This document shows, piece after piece, positions 17,436 to 26,062 of a DNA stretch of 64,000 nucleotides. Under the pieces are notes generated by a model, which saw nothing but the letters and a program-made list of their open reading frames with translations, did no database searches and was not told the DNA's origin. How positions within the stretch are numbered: the stretch's first letter is position 1; every line of letters starts with the position of its first letter. The DNA is taken from positions 101,345 to 165,344 of the forward strand of contig NZ_LMID01000013.1 in NCBI RefSeq assembly GCF_001428605.1, given 5' to 3'. The DNA is from Sphingomonas sp. Root720 (GTDB lineage: Bacteria; Pseudomonadota; Alphaproteobacteria; Sphingomonadales; Sphingomonadaceae). The translations under genes were made by a program, and so were the position numbers.

Positions 17436-18260
17436 ATGTTCAAGCTTGCAGCAGCAGCCTTGCTGTGCGCGCTCCTCTTCACGGTCGTCGCCTGGCGACG
17501 ACGCGGCGCGCGCTGGCTGCGCTTTGCTCTGGCGAGCTTCGCCTTCTTCGCTCTGATCACCGCCACGTTCTGGATCATATCGCCCGATGGCACTGCCCGC
17601 ACCGTCGAGGCCAATGCCGGCGGCACATTGATGCTGCAGATCGTCCAGGGACGCGGCACCATCGTTCTTCCTTTTGGTCTCGCCGCTCTGGCCGCCGCCT
17701 GGTTGTGGGCAGATCAAAAGTTTGCGGCCATGCTTGGCCCGTTTGCTTATAATAGCTTGATGACCATAGAGGCGATCCGCGCGCAGTTCACCTCGCTTGC
17801 CACCCCGGAACGCTGGACTTATGTGATCCTGCACGCATTTTGGGCCGTTTGTCTTGGCATTTACTGTTCTGGACTGAGCAGGCGATTGCCGCGCCGGATA
17901 CTCGTCGCCGCCTGCGTCAGTGCGCTCCCGATATTGGTCGGCACCACCCTCTATCTCGCTCCAACGCTTCTGATCGGCGCATCGCCGATAGTCCCCTCCC
18001 CCACCTTGCTCCTTCATTCGGCCCACGCTTTTGGCGCGTCGCTGATAGGTCTGGGTTTGGTCAGCTTCTCCTATTGGTCCGGTATGGCCGATCGACTGAG
18101 TCAAAATCTTTGCCTGGCGGCGGCGGCGTTCCTGATATCTATAGCGGCTCTGGACGGCTTATGGCCGGTGACTACCATTGCCCTGGCTTGGGGGGCGCTC
18201 CATCTCCTGCCCCGGCCTGCTCTCCGCGCTCGAACACCGGCGTCGCCTCAAACTATTTAG
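17436..18260 (+). CDS. Polytopic membrane protein related to the one at 14336
   Basis: A 274-residue protein with about eight hydrophobic segments, starting 38 bases after the receptor stop behind GAGGAGGAG. It shares layout and motifs with the 14336 protein: a first helix pair, a polar loop with DGTARTVEANAGG, a long hydrophobic pair, TPERWTYVILHAFW, then four more helices. Both lack any recognised family signature. Placement on either side of the receptor suggests both serve the same substrate, for instance inner-membrane passage after TonB-dependent uptake. It marks the right end of the cluster, where debris begins. Confidence 0.65.
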   Translation: MFKLAAAALLCALLFTVVAWRRRGARWLRFALASFAFFALITATFWIISPDGTARTVEANAGGTLMLQIVQGRGTIVLPFGLAALAAAWLWADQKFAAMLGPFAYNSLMTIEAIRAQFTSLATPERWTYVILHAFWAVCLGIYCSGLSRRLPRRILVAACVSALPILVGTTLYLAPTLLIGASPIVPSPTLLLHSAHAFGASLIGLGLVSFSYWSGMADRLSQNLCLAAAAFLISIAALDGLWPVTTIALAWGALHLLPRPALRARTPASPQTI

Positions 18261-18329
18261 CGAGTCCGTCGATCACTGAAGCAAGTCGGGTTTGCCGGAG
18301 GCCCCACCTCTTGAGAAGGTGGAGCCTGT

Positions 18330-18455
18330 ACGAGCAAGACGACGACAAATTTTCGCCCGAAGTTCGCGAGCGGGCAGTGCGCATGATGATCGACCACGAA
18401 CGCGATCACTCTTCTCGCTGGGTATCACCGATCGCTGCGCGCTCTATCGGGATCA
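18330..18455 (+). pseudogene. IS3-family transposase OrfA remnant
   Basis: A short rightward stretch reads KFSPEVRERAVRMMIDHERD and then HSSRW, which matches the conserved N-terminus of OrfA transposases of the IS3 family (helix-turn-helix region). There is no own start codon, the match fades after about 40 codons and no OrfB follows. It is a decayed insertion-sequence scrap at the boundary between the leuC-type cluster and the hydrolase cluster, consistent with past rearrangement here. Confidence 0.6.
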
Positions 18456-18647
18456 GGCCGCCGCGCGTTGCAGCATTCCGAACAGATCGCGCGGGTCATC
18501 CGGGTCCGCCACCATATCGATCTGCTGAAAGAAAGTAGTGCCGCCGAGTTTACCGTGGATATACCGAAGCGCCGATCTGAACCCGTCTGCGGCCCGGGTA
18601 ATATCCGGTCCGCCGAGGCTGGGGATATGCTCTTGGGTCCGACGCAT
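18453..18647 (-). pseudogene. Unidentified gene remnant (64 codons)
   Basis: A leftward open frame of 64 codons ending in the leftmost base of this stretch looks protein-like: PSLGGPDITRAADGFRSALR, then YIHGKLGGTTFFQQID and DPRDLFGMLQRAAA. It abuts the transposase remnant, has no good ribosome site and resembles the C-terminal tail of a larger enzyme that was cut off. I do not recognise the family. It may also be a small real gene. Confidence 0.3.
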
Positions 18648-18741
18648 GACCGGTTCGCGCGAAGACCTGGCGCCCCCCCGTGAATGTCGGACGACCCGCC
18701 CGAGCAGCCGGCCTCGCCGGCCATCGCCCGGTCCGTCGAGA

Positions 18742-20619
18742 TCATTGTTGACCGGCGATAACGGGAACGATGATCGATGATGCCATTCGAGCGGAGGAAT
18801 AGATGGTCTGCGTCGCCTTCTGGAAGTCCTGCTCGCGCGCACGGGGAATATCGGGCACGAACGTCTGCGGATTGCGGTCGATGATCGGGAACCAGCTCGA
18901 CTGGACCTGCACCATGATCCGATGGCCCTTCTTGAAGACATAATCCCGGTCGCGCAGCGATATCCGCCATTCGCGCGGCCGATCGGGAGTCAGTGCGCGC
19001 GGATGGTCGTAGCCGTCGAGGAAGCGGCCGCGCTGCACCTCCATCGCCATGGGAAACTGATAGCCCCGCAGCGCCTCGTCCGGACCGTCCTCGGGGTAGA
19101 CGTCGATCAGTTTCACGACGAAGTCGGCATCGGTGCCGCTGGTGGAGGCGAAGAGGCTTGCCGCCACCTCTCCCGCCACCCTGATATCATGGTCGAGCGG
19201 CGCACTTTGGTAACTGAGCACGTCCGGCCGGTGGTCGACGAAGCGCTGGTCGCGCGTTTCCCAATGCTCCCATCCGACCGTGTCGAACGTCGAGGTGATC
19301 GGACGCTGGCGATAGGGCACGGGGTTCGCCGGATCGGAAACATATGTCCGGGTCGTCGTTCGTTCGCGGGCGGTGGGCGGATCGAAGGACAGGCTCCCGT
19401 CGCCGTGGAAATAGAGATGGGTCGGCTTCGCCTCCTTGGGCGGCCAGCTGGCATAGTTCCGCCACATATTCGACCCGGCTTCGAAAATCCGCGCGCCCCA
19501 ATCGGGCCGCTTCCCCTTGTCGTGAAGCCAGTAGGCGAAGAAGGGCGCTTCGATCTGCGACCGGAACTCGGCCGAGGTCTCATGCCCTCCGAGCGGGATT
19601 TCCCCGATCGTGGCACCTTTGGGGTCGCGGCTCCAGCTGCCATGGGTCCAGGGGCCGGCAACGATGACGTTCAGGTTGCGGGGATCCCTGCGCTCGGCGG
19701 CATGATAGAGTTGCCAAGGCCCCCAGGGATCCTCCTGATCCCAGAAGCCAGCCACGGTCAGCGTCGGCACCCGCGCGGCGGTGATGGACCGGGTCCACAC
19801 CTGGTTCTTCCAATATTCGTCATAATCGGGATGCGACAGGATGTCGGTCCAGAGCTGGAGATCCTTGTTCAGATACCGCGAGCCGTTGGAGACGGGACCG
19901 AGCTTCAAATACCAGTCGTAGGTATCGTAGTTGTCGAACTTGAATGGGGCGTTGGAGAATTTTTCCGACTGTTCGAGCACCGCATATTCGAACGCGTAGC
20001 TGAGACGCAGGGCGCCATTATGATGCAGGTCGTCGTTCATGAACTGATCGACGGGCGCAGCCTGCGAACTGACCGCCCTCAGGGCGGGATGCGGGCGGGT
20101 CAGGGCCATCCCCGCCGTCAGGCCGGAATAGGAGATGCCGTACAGCGCGGCGCGACCATTATTGTCGGGGACATGTTTGATGAGCCAGTCGATGGTGTCG
20201 TAGGAATCGGTGGCATCGTCGACGGCATTCGGGTTGGTCACGTCGATCTTCGTGGATACGTTGAACACGCCCTCCGACTTGAAGCGGCCCCGCAGGTTCT
20301 GAAAGACCCATATATATCCGTCTTTCGCGAGCTCCGCCTGCTCCATCGGGATCGTTTGCCAAGCCTGCTCGGGCACCCCATAGGGCGTCCGCTTGACGAG
20401 CATCGGAAGCTTGCGGCCCTTCAGCCAGAGCGGACGAAGCACGACGGTCTGAAGCTTCGTCCCGTCGCGCATCGGGACCATATATTCGTGATAGCTGAAA
20501 ATGGCCTCGCTCTTTACGGGCGAAGGAAGCTCGGGAGCTTCGGCCGAGCCCGATCCGCTCTGGGCGACGATCAGCAAAGCGGCGGCGCAGAGGCCGAGGG
20601 TCTTCAAGCTCCGATACAT
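18742..20619 (-). CDS. Secreted S15/CocE-NonD family hydrolase (alpha-amino-acid ester hydrolase-like)
   Basis: A 625-residue protein; the start at 20619 follows GGGGGAGAC and gives a clean Sec signal peptide (MYRSLKTLGLCAAALLIVAQ..., cleavage after about residue 27). It is an alpha/beta hydrolase of the X-Pro dipeptidyl-peptidase/CocE group: nucleophile elbow YGISYSG (~160-166), acid region GFWDQEDPWGPW (~283-294), catalytic His in GPWTHGSW (~317-324) and a C-terminal jelly roll. Relatives cleave amino-acid esters, acyl-amides or glutaryl side chains. A paralogue is at 27354. It lies 89 bases after the TonB receptor gene in the direction of transcription and probably acts in the periplasm on the imported substrate. 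Confidence 0.85.
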   Translation of the reverse strand: MYRSLKTLGLCAAALLIVAQSGSGSAEAPELPSPVKSEAIFSYHEYMVPMRDGTKLQTVVLRPLWLKGRKLPMLVKRTPYGVPEQAWQTIPMEQAELAKDGYIWVFQNLRGRFKSEGVFNVSTKIDVTNPNAVDDATDSYDTIDWLIKHVPDNNGRAALYGISYSGLTAGMALTRPHPALRAVSSQAAPVDQFMNDDLHHNGALRLSYAFEYAVLEQSEKFSNAPFKFDNYDTYDWYLKLGPVSNGSRYLNKDLQLWTDILSHPDYDEYWKNQVWTRSITAARVPTLTVAGFWDQEDPWGPWQLYHAAERRDPRNLNVIVAGPWTHGSWSRDPKGATIGEIPLGGHETSAEFRSQIEAPFFAYWLHDKGKRPDWGARIFEAGSNMWRNYASWPPKEAKPTHLYFHGDGSLSFDPPTARERTTTRTYVSDPANPVPYRQRPITSTFDTVGWEHWETRDQRFVDHRPDVLSYQSAPLDHDIRVAGEVAASLFASTSGTDADFVVKLIDVYPEDGPDEALRGYQFPMAMEVQRGRFLDGYDHPRALTPDRPREWRISLRDRDYVFKKGHRIMVQVQSSWFPIIDRNPQTFVPDIPRAREQDFQKATQTIYSSARMASSIIVPVIAGQQ

Positions 20620-20675
20620 GGACGTCTCCCCCGGGGCGAGCTTGCGAAACAAGAAAGCTAGAACCAAAGGCTGGC

Positions 20676-20700
20676 GGGAGGCGAAAAACTATCGCCTCCC
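20676..20700 (-). terminator. Hairpin after the STN-type TonB receptor gene
   Basis: GGGAGGCGA and TCGCCTCCC form a perfect nine-base stem around a seven-base loop, eight bases after the receptor stop. There is no strong T-run behind it, so it may attenuate transcription or protect the 3' end rather than stop fully. It would set the downstream hydrolase at a lower level. Confidence 0.5.
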
Positions 20701-20708
20701 GACCGGCC

Positions 20709-23138
20709 TCAGAAATCGAGACGCACGCGGACGCCATATGTCCTTGGCAGGCCCGAATATCCCGAAGCGGCGGCTTCGGCGGTCGGCCCACCCTCCTTGT
20801 TGAGGAAGTGCTCCACGTTGGTCAGATTGCTGCCGTAGAGCTGCACCGACCAGTTCTTGCTGTCGGGCCGGTACGTCACGGCGGCGTTGAACAAGGCGAA
20901 ATCGGGCTGCTCGTAAAGCGCGCCGCGACCCGACCGGAAGGTGATCTTGGTCTGGTATGTCACGCTGCCGGTCAGCTCGATCGCGGCCCCGTCGCGCAAG
21001 CCGATGTCATAGCTGCTCACGACGCTGAACTTGTGCTTGGGCGATCGTTCGAGAGGCTGGCCCTTGAGATTGACGGCACCGTCGGGATTGGTGATCGGAT
21101 CGACCGCTTCGGGAATGGCCGTCTGGAAGTCCTTATATTCGGCGTTCAGATAGGCATAGTTTCCGTAGATCGTCCAAGCCCGGATCGGCTTGATCGTCGT
21201 CTCGACCTCCACGCCGTAAAGCCGGGCCGACGCGGCATTGACGAGCCGCAGGGTCGAGAGGCTGTTGCCCACCCGGCGCTGAAGATCGCGATAGTCGGAG
21301 TAGAAGGCGGCCAGATTGAAGATAAGCGCACCATCGAGCTGCTTCGTCTTGATCCCGCCTTCGTAGTTCCACACCGTTTCCGGGGAGAAGCCCTCCTCTT
21401 CGAGCCCCAGCGATGCGAAGCCGCCGCTTTTGAATCCCTTGGTCGCCAACGTATAGAGGAGCGTGTTCTCGCTCACCTTATAGTCGATGGTGAAGCTCGG
21501 CGTGAAGGAGTTCCACGACCCTTTTCGGCGCGTGCTCGTGAAGAGATTGACGCGACCGGTACCATCGTCGAAGTCGAGCGAGTTGCTGAGTTCGCGATGC
21601 TCGTGGCTGTAGCGAGCGCCTGCGCCGATATGGAGCTGATCGGTCAGGGCATAGCCCACTTCGCCATAGGCGGCCCAGGCCCGCGAACTCGCATCGGCCG
21701 GGAAAAATGTCACCCCGCTGTCGGCCGCGTCCCTCAGATCCTGATCGGCCTTCTCGGACAGGAAATTCGCACCGAACAGATAGTCCAGCCGGCCGTGGCC
21801 AGTGCTGTTCGCATAGACCTCCTGCGTGAAGGTCTTCGATCTCTCGGCGATATAGGAATGCGACCGGAACAGGGTGGTCGCATCGTCATCGGTGAAGATC
21901 GCGGTCTTGGTGTCGCGATAAGCGGTAATGGATTTGACGGCGATGGCGTCATTGGCTGACCAGTCGATCGTCGCCGAGGCGCCGTACAAGTCGCGATTGT
22001 CGAACGTGTCGACCACGTCGCCATTTATGACAGCCTCGAACTTTCCGGCCGGCGGCAGGGCCCCCGCACCGGCGCCCCCGAGAGCCAGCAGCTGATCGAT
22101 CGGAAATCCCTGGCGCTGGCGGAAATAGTCGCCGGCCAGCGTCAGCTTCAGCGTCTCCGCAAGGTTGAACTGCAGCTTGCCGCGGAAGCTCTGGTAATCC
22201 TCGTCATTACCCTTGCCCCCGCCCGGGCCGACATTGCGGACATATCCATCCCGCTTCGAGGCCTCGGCGGACATGCGGAACAGGATCTTGTCCTCCACCA
22301 GCGGGCCGCTCAGCGCGAGCCCTCCCTGGAAATGTTCGAGATTTCCGATCTCGGCGTTGGCCGACCCTTCGAATTCCCGGGACGGCGCCTTGGTCACGAA
22401 ACTGATGACGCCGCCAGTGGCGTTGCGGCCATAGATCGTCCCCTGCGGACCGCGCAGGACCTCGACGCGCTCGACATCGGCGAACGGGATCTGATTGCTG
22501 GTCTGCCGGGAGAAATAGACGCCGTCGACATAGGTCGCGACCGACGAATCCGCCGAGATGCTGAGCAGGTCGCTCGAGATGCCGCGGATCGAATAGGTGC
22601 CGCCGAGATTGGTCGAAGCCGTCAGGCCGGGCGTGTAGGCCGCGATATCGGTGGCGTTGCGGATGACGGACCGGTCGAGGCTTTCGGTGGAGAAGGCGGA
22701 AATGGCCGCAGGCGTATCCTGAAGCCGCGTATCGCGCTTGGTGGCGGTGACGATGATCTCCCCTTCCCCGCTATATGCGTCGGGCGAAGGGGTCGTCGCG
22801 CTCGTTGGGCCGTAACCCGCCGACCTGCCGTTTCCCGCGCGACCGATCGCGAAGGCGCCCGAAGGATCGGCCTGGACTTCGTACCCGGTGCCGACGAGCA
22901 GCGCTCTCAGGGCGGCCTCGTCGGTCATCGAACCTCTCACGCCGGGGCTGTGCTTCGCCCGAACGTCCGAAATCCGGTAGAGGATCTGCTGCCTCGTCTC
23001 GCGGACATATTGCTCGAGCACCTGCTTCAGATTGCCGGCCGGGATATCGAATTCGCGCATCTGGGCCTGTGCGGGAGCACCGACGCAGACCACGCTGACG
23101 CTCGCCGCGAGAGCCGGACCGAACTTTGAAAATGCCAT
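20709..23138 (-). CDS. TonB-dependent receptor/transducer with STN domain
   Basis: A 809-residue protein; the ATG at 23138 follows GGGGGAGAC. Order: signal peptide (to AQAQ, ~26), an STN signalling domain (~27-80; FDIPAGNLKQVLEQYVRETR), a TonB box near GEIIVTATK, a plug with RVEVLRGPQGTIYGRNATGG and a barrel ending VRVRLDF. STN receptors signal substrate binding through FecR to a FecI sigma factor, and both genes lie directly upstream. The neighbouring hydrolases and dipeptidase suggest that the ligand is a peptide or acyl-amino acid rather than an iron chelate. Confidence 0.93.
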   Translation of the reverse strand: MAFSKFGPALAASVSVVCVGAPAQAQMREFDIPAGNLKQVLEQYVRETRQQILYRISDVRAKHSPGVRGSMTDEAALRALLVGTGYEVQADPSGAFAIGRAGNGRSAGYGPTSATTPSPDAYSGEGEIIVTATKRDTRLQDTPAAISAFSTESLDRSVIRNATDIAAYTPGLTASTNLGGTYSIRGISSDLLSISADSSVATYVDGVYFSRQTSNQIPFADVERVEVLRGPQGTIYGRNATGGVISFVTKAPSREFEGSANAEIGNLEHFQGGLALSGPLVEDKILFRMSAEASKRDGYVRNVGPGGGKGNDEDYQSFRGKLQFNLAETLKLTLAGDYFRQRQGFPIDQLLALGGAGAGALPPAGKFEAVINGDVVDTFDNRDLYGASATIDWSANDAIAVKSITAYRDTKTAIFTDDDATTLFRSHSYIAERSKTFTQEVYANSTGHGRLDYLFGANFLSEKADQDLRDAADSGVTFFPADASSRAWAAYGEVGYALTDQLHIGAGARYSHEHRELSNSLDFDDGTGRVNLFTSTRRKGSWNSFTPSFTIDYKVSENTLLYTLATKGFKSGGFASLGLEEEGFSPETVWNYEGGIKTKQLDGALIFNLAAFYSDYRDLQRRVGNSLSTLRLVNAASARLYGVEVETTIKPIRAWTIYGNYAYLNAEYKDFQTAIPEAVDPITNPDGAVNLKGQPLERSPKHKFSVVSSYDIGLRDGAAIELTGSVTYQTKITFRSGRGALYEQPDFALFNAAVTYRPDSKNWSVQLYGSNLTNVEHFLNKEGGPTAEAAASGYSGLPRTYGVRVRLDF

Positions 23139-23210
23139 TATTGTCTCCCCCCTTCGTGGATTGTCCACTCTGAAGGGGAAGACGAACCGATGCCGCGAAC
23201 CCGTAAAAAT

Positions 23211-24197
23211 TCAGCTGGAAATTCTTATCTCGTCCGCCGTCGCCTGAACTTCCAGACCGAAAGTGTTGTGCAAGAAGCGCGTGAACCCGTCGACGTTCGA
23301 GACGCTGAAATTGCCGCCGACCCGGATCGATGCCGCCTCGGCGTCCGATATGACCATCTTGCGCTGGTTGTAGCGGTTGAACTCGGCCACGACGTCGCCG
23401 AGCGTCGACTGCTCGAAACTGAGCATGCCGCCACGCCATGCCAGCGTATCCGCGACGAGATCCGACGCCTTGGTGGCGACATAGGTGGATGGACCCTCGA
23501 TCTTCGCGATGTTGCCCCTCGTGATCGTCGTCGACGGGACCTCCGCCCCCTCGCCTCCAGCCTCGTCGATCCGAACGCGGCCTTCCACCACCGATACCGT
23601 GATATTGCCGCCATCGCGCCGGACGGAGAATTTCGTGCCCAGGACGGTGATGGTGCGCAGCCCCGCATGCACCGTGAACGGGACCTTGTCCGAGTGTCTG
23701 ACCTCGAAATAGGCCTCGCCCCGATCGAGCCATACCTCGCGCCGCTCGGCGGTGACGGCCGCGCGCAAAAGCGTCGCGGTATTCAGTTCGATCCTGCTGC
23801 CGTCGTCGAGCGGCACGATCTTGCGGCCTCCGACCCGTGTTTCGATGCGCTGCTGGGCAAACGACCCTCCCGCCCCGCCGGGATAGCGATCGTGCAGGGC
23901 GTGGAATCCGACGAACGCGAACATCATCGCGATCGAAGCCGCGATCGCGAAAGCCGTCCATGGCGGCGCGCCCGTTCGCGTCGTGCCCCGGGGATCCGCG
24001 AAGGCGGTATCGCCGACGGCAACGATGCGGTCGGCCTGCTGCCACCAATAGCTCAGGCGCCAATAGGCCATCTTGTTCGCGACCCTCTCGGCGAGCCAGT
24101 CGTCGAGATGCTGCTGATCGGCCTCGCGCCAGCCGGGTTCCTGCCGAAGGCAGAGCCAGTGCGCGGCCTCCTCCTCTGTCTTACGTTGGTCGGTCAT
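23211..24197 (-). CDS. fecR: FecR-type anti-sigma factor
   Basis: A 328-residue membrane-bound regulator. The cytoplasmic N-terminal domain (~1-85; EEAAHWLCLRQEPGWREADQ and WRLSYWWQQADR) holds the sigma factor, one membrane helix lies at ~92-112, and the periplasmic FecR domain (~125-225; DDGSRIELNTATLLR, GEAYFEVRH) is followed by an STN-like C-terminal part. It overlaps fecI by four bases (ATGA) and is followed by the STN receptor gene. It should pass the receptor's ligand signal to FecI. The symbol names the family, not iron dicitrate specificity. Confidence 0.92.
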   Translation of the reverse strand: MTDQRKTEEEAAHWLCLRQEPGWREADQQHLDDWLAERVANKMAYWRLSYWWQQADRIVAVGDTAFADPRGTTRTGAPPWTAFAIAASIAMMFAFVGFHALHDRYPGGAGGSFAQQRIETRVGGRKIVPLDDGSRIELNTATLLRAAVTAERREVWLDRGEAYFEVRHSDKVPFTVHAGLRTITVLGTKFSVRRDGGNITVSVVEGRVRIDEAGGEGAEVPSTTITRGNIAKIEGPSTYVATKASDLVADTLAWRGGMLSFEQSTLGDVVAEFNRYNQRKMVISDAEAASIRVGGNFSVSNVDGFTRFLHNTFGLEVQATADEIRISS

Positions 24198-24766
24198 CCC
24201 TGACGCCTCCGGAGCAATCTGGATACCGCCGGCAATCGGCTCGCCTTACTATCATCTCCCGAGAGAAAATCCACGATCGCGCGTATACCCGATTGCGTCT
24301 CCTTTTCGACGGTGGACAGGCTGACCCCCAGGCATTCCGCCACCTCCCTGGTGGACAGCCCCTCGACCTTGCGGAGGCGGACGACCTCCCTGCAGCGGGG
24401 CGGCAACCGGCTTACGGCATCGAGCGTCCGGCGCAGTTCGTCGCGAGCGTTCAGCTGTCTTTCGGTGGCGAAAATATCCACGTCGTTGCTCGCGTCCTCC
24501 AGATCGGCGAAGATTTCCACGGACACGATGCGGGCCCGCCTTGCCCGGTCGATCAGGAAGTTGCGCGCGACGGTGATAAGATATCCTTGGGGATTTCGCG
24601 GCATTTCCGCGCGGGCGGCGACGAACACGCGCTCGTAGATCTCCTGCCGCACATCGGCAAGGTCGGTCCCGGCCGGCGAGTTGCGACGGATGAAAGCCAT
24701 CAGCATTCTTTCGAGAGGAAATATCTCCCGGTCAAACCATGCGTGAAGGGTCTTGTCGTCGTTCAT
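24194..24766 (-). CDS. fecI: ECF sigma factor, FecI type
   Basis: A 190-residue extracytoplasmic-function sigma factor. Region 2 is seen in LADVRQEIYERVF and GYLITVARNFLIDRARR (~60-77) and region 4 in LDAVSRLPPRCREVVRLRKV through GLSTREVAECLGVSLSTVEK (~115-155). It is the first gene of the fecI-fecR-receptor series and probably drives the receptor and perhaps the hydrolase genes when ligand binds. The target promoter was not identified in the window. Confidence 0.93.
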   Translation of the reverse strand: MNDDKTLHAWFDREIFPLERMLMAFIRRNSPAGTDLADVRQEIYERVFVAARAEMPRNPQGYLITVARNFLIDRARRARIVSVEIFADLEDASNDVDIFATERQLNARDELRRTLDAVSRLPPRCREVVRLRKVEGLSTREVAECLGVSLSTVEKETQSGIRAIVDFLSGDDSKASRLPAVSRLLRRRQG

Positions 24767-24858
24767 GGGCCTGCATGCCGCCTTGCGGTCCTAGGTAAGA
24801 CACGTCGTTCGCCAGGAAGCCGGCGACGCATCCGTCCGGCGATCGTCGAGCCGGTCGG

Positions 24859-24878
24859 GGCAGGAAGCACTTCCTGCC
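24859..24878 (-). terminator. Hairpin between the transporter and fecI genes
   Basis: GGCAGGAA and TTCCTGCC form a perfect eight-base stem with a four-base loop, 54 bases after the transporter stop. It lacks a T-run, so termination is uncertain. Its place suggests a boundary between the dipeptidase-transporter unit and the fecI unit. The remaining ~165 bases between the two genes show nothing else clear. Confidence 0.35.
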
Positions 24879-24931
24879 GGCATCATCGCGGCTGCGGAGA
24901 ATTGTCTGTCGCATCGACGGCCCATGCGCGC

Positions 24932-26062
24932 TCAGCCCGAGCGGACGAGCCGCAGGACACCGATCGTCAGGACGGGCAGCACGTAGACCGCGAGCAGCGC
25001 ATAGGCGAGAAAGCGGTAACCGCTGCCGATCAGCGTCACCAAGCCGAAATGGTTCGCCACGAAAATGCAGCCGATCAGCAGCCCGAGCGCGATCAGCGCG
25101 CGAGCGCGAGCCGACAGATCGACGCCGTGCCGCTTTCGCCACACCGCCGAGATGCGCTCGTTGATCGCGTGGACGGAGCCGGTGCCGCTTTCGAGCAGGG
25201 CGGAGAAGATCATAAGCTGAAACAGCAGGTGGAACAGCGGCAGGCGAAGCTGCTGGAGCATGAAGTCGGACGGAAGCGTCTCCTGCGCGATGCCGGGGTA
25301 GAAGGCGATCATGCAGGTGAAGAACAGCAAGGCCGGCAGCATGGCGAGCGGCCCCGCGACCAGCCCGGCAACGATCGCGTCGCGGCGGCTGCCCATGTGC
25401 CGCACCACCGGCAGGATCACGACTGCGCCGACGATGTTGTAGCCGGCATAGGCCAGTCCGCCGGCCGCCCACCCGTCGCCGCTGGCAGGCAACGCGAAAT
25501 TGGCCGCGATGCGGTCGCCGAAGCGGCCCAGCGCCAGGATCACGAACAGCGCGTAGACGGCGTAGAGCAGGAAGGAGACATATTTGAAGAGCCGCTCGAC
25601 CGATTTGTTGCCGAAGGTGGCGAAGCCCGCCATCGCCGCCGCCAGGCACAAGGTCCCCGCGATGCGAGGCCAGCCGAACACGGCCTCGCCGATCGCCCCG
25701 GCAGCTGCGCCGAACACCGACAGGATCAGGATGACGAACAGGACATAGGCAATCTCGAACAATATCCAGCCGGGCCCCAGCAGCCTTTCGAAAAAGGTGC
25801 GATAGTCATAAGCCTGCACCGAACGTGCGAAGGCGAAGGTGACCGCGCACACCAGGCTCCAGACCAGCATCGCCAGCAGCATCCCGGCTACGCCCCCCCA
25901 CGGTCCGCTCGGCAGGAAGAATTCGGCCAGTTCTCGACCGGTGGCGTAGCCGCCGCCGATCACCACCGCCTTGAAGGCGAAGCCCGGCAGCAGGAAGCGC
26001 TGGAACCAGCTGGATTCCTCACGGTCTCCGCTCCCACCGTTGACGCCGGATTCCATCGTCAC
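24932..26062 (-). CDS. YkvI-like inner membrane transporter
   Basis: A 376-residue protein with about ten to eleven membrane helices. The N-terminal region GFAFKAVVIGGGYATGRELAEFF (~27-49, shown in part) is typical of the YkvI group in the APC-type amino-acid transporter superfamily, which keeps a Gly-rich first helix. It overlaps the dipeptidase stop by four bases, so the two are co-translated. The natural reading is that it imports amino acids or dipeptides made in the periplasm, or a larger conjugate for the dipeptidase. Substrate unproven. Confidence 0.78.
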   Translation of the reverse strand: MTMESGVNGGSGDREESSWFQRFLLPGFAFKAVVIGGGYATGRELAEFFLPSGPWGGVAGMLLAMLVWSLVCAVTFAFARSVQAYDYRTFFERLLGPGWILFEIAYVLFVILILSVFGAAAGAIGEAVFGWPRIAGTLCLAAAMAGFATFGNKSVERLFKYVSFLLYAVYALFVILALGRFGDRIAANFALPASGDGWAAGGLAYAGYNIVGAVVILPVVRHMGSRRDAIVAGLVAGPLAMLPALLFFTCMIAFYPGIAQETLPSDFMLQQLRLPLFHLLFQLMIFSALLESGTGSVHAINERISAVWRKRHGVDLSARARALIALGLLIGCIFVANHFGLVTLIGSGYRFLAYALLAVYVLPVLTIGVLRLVRSG

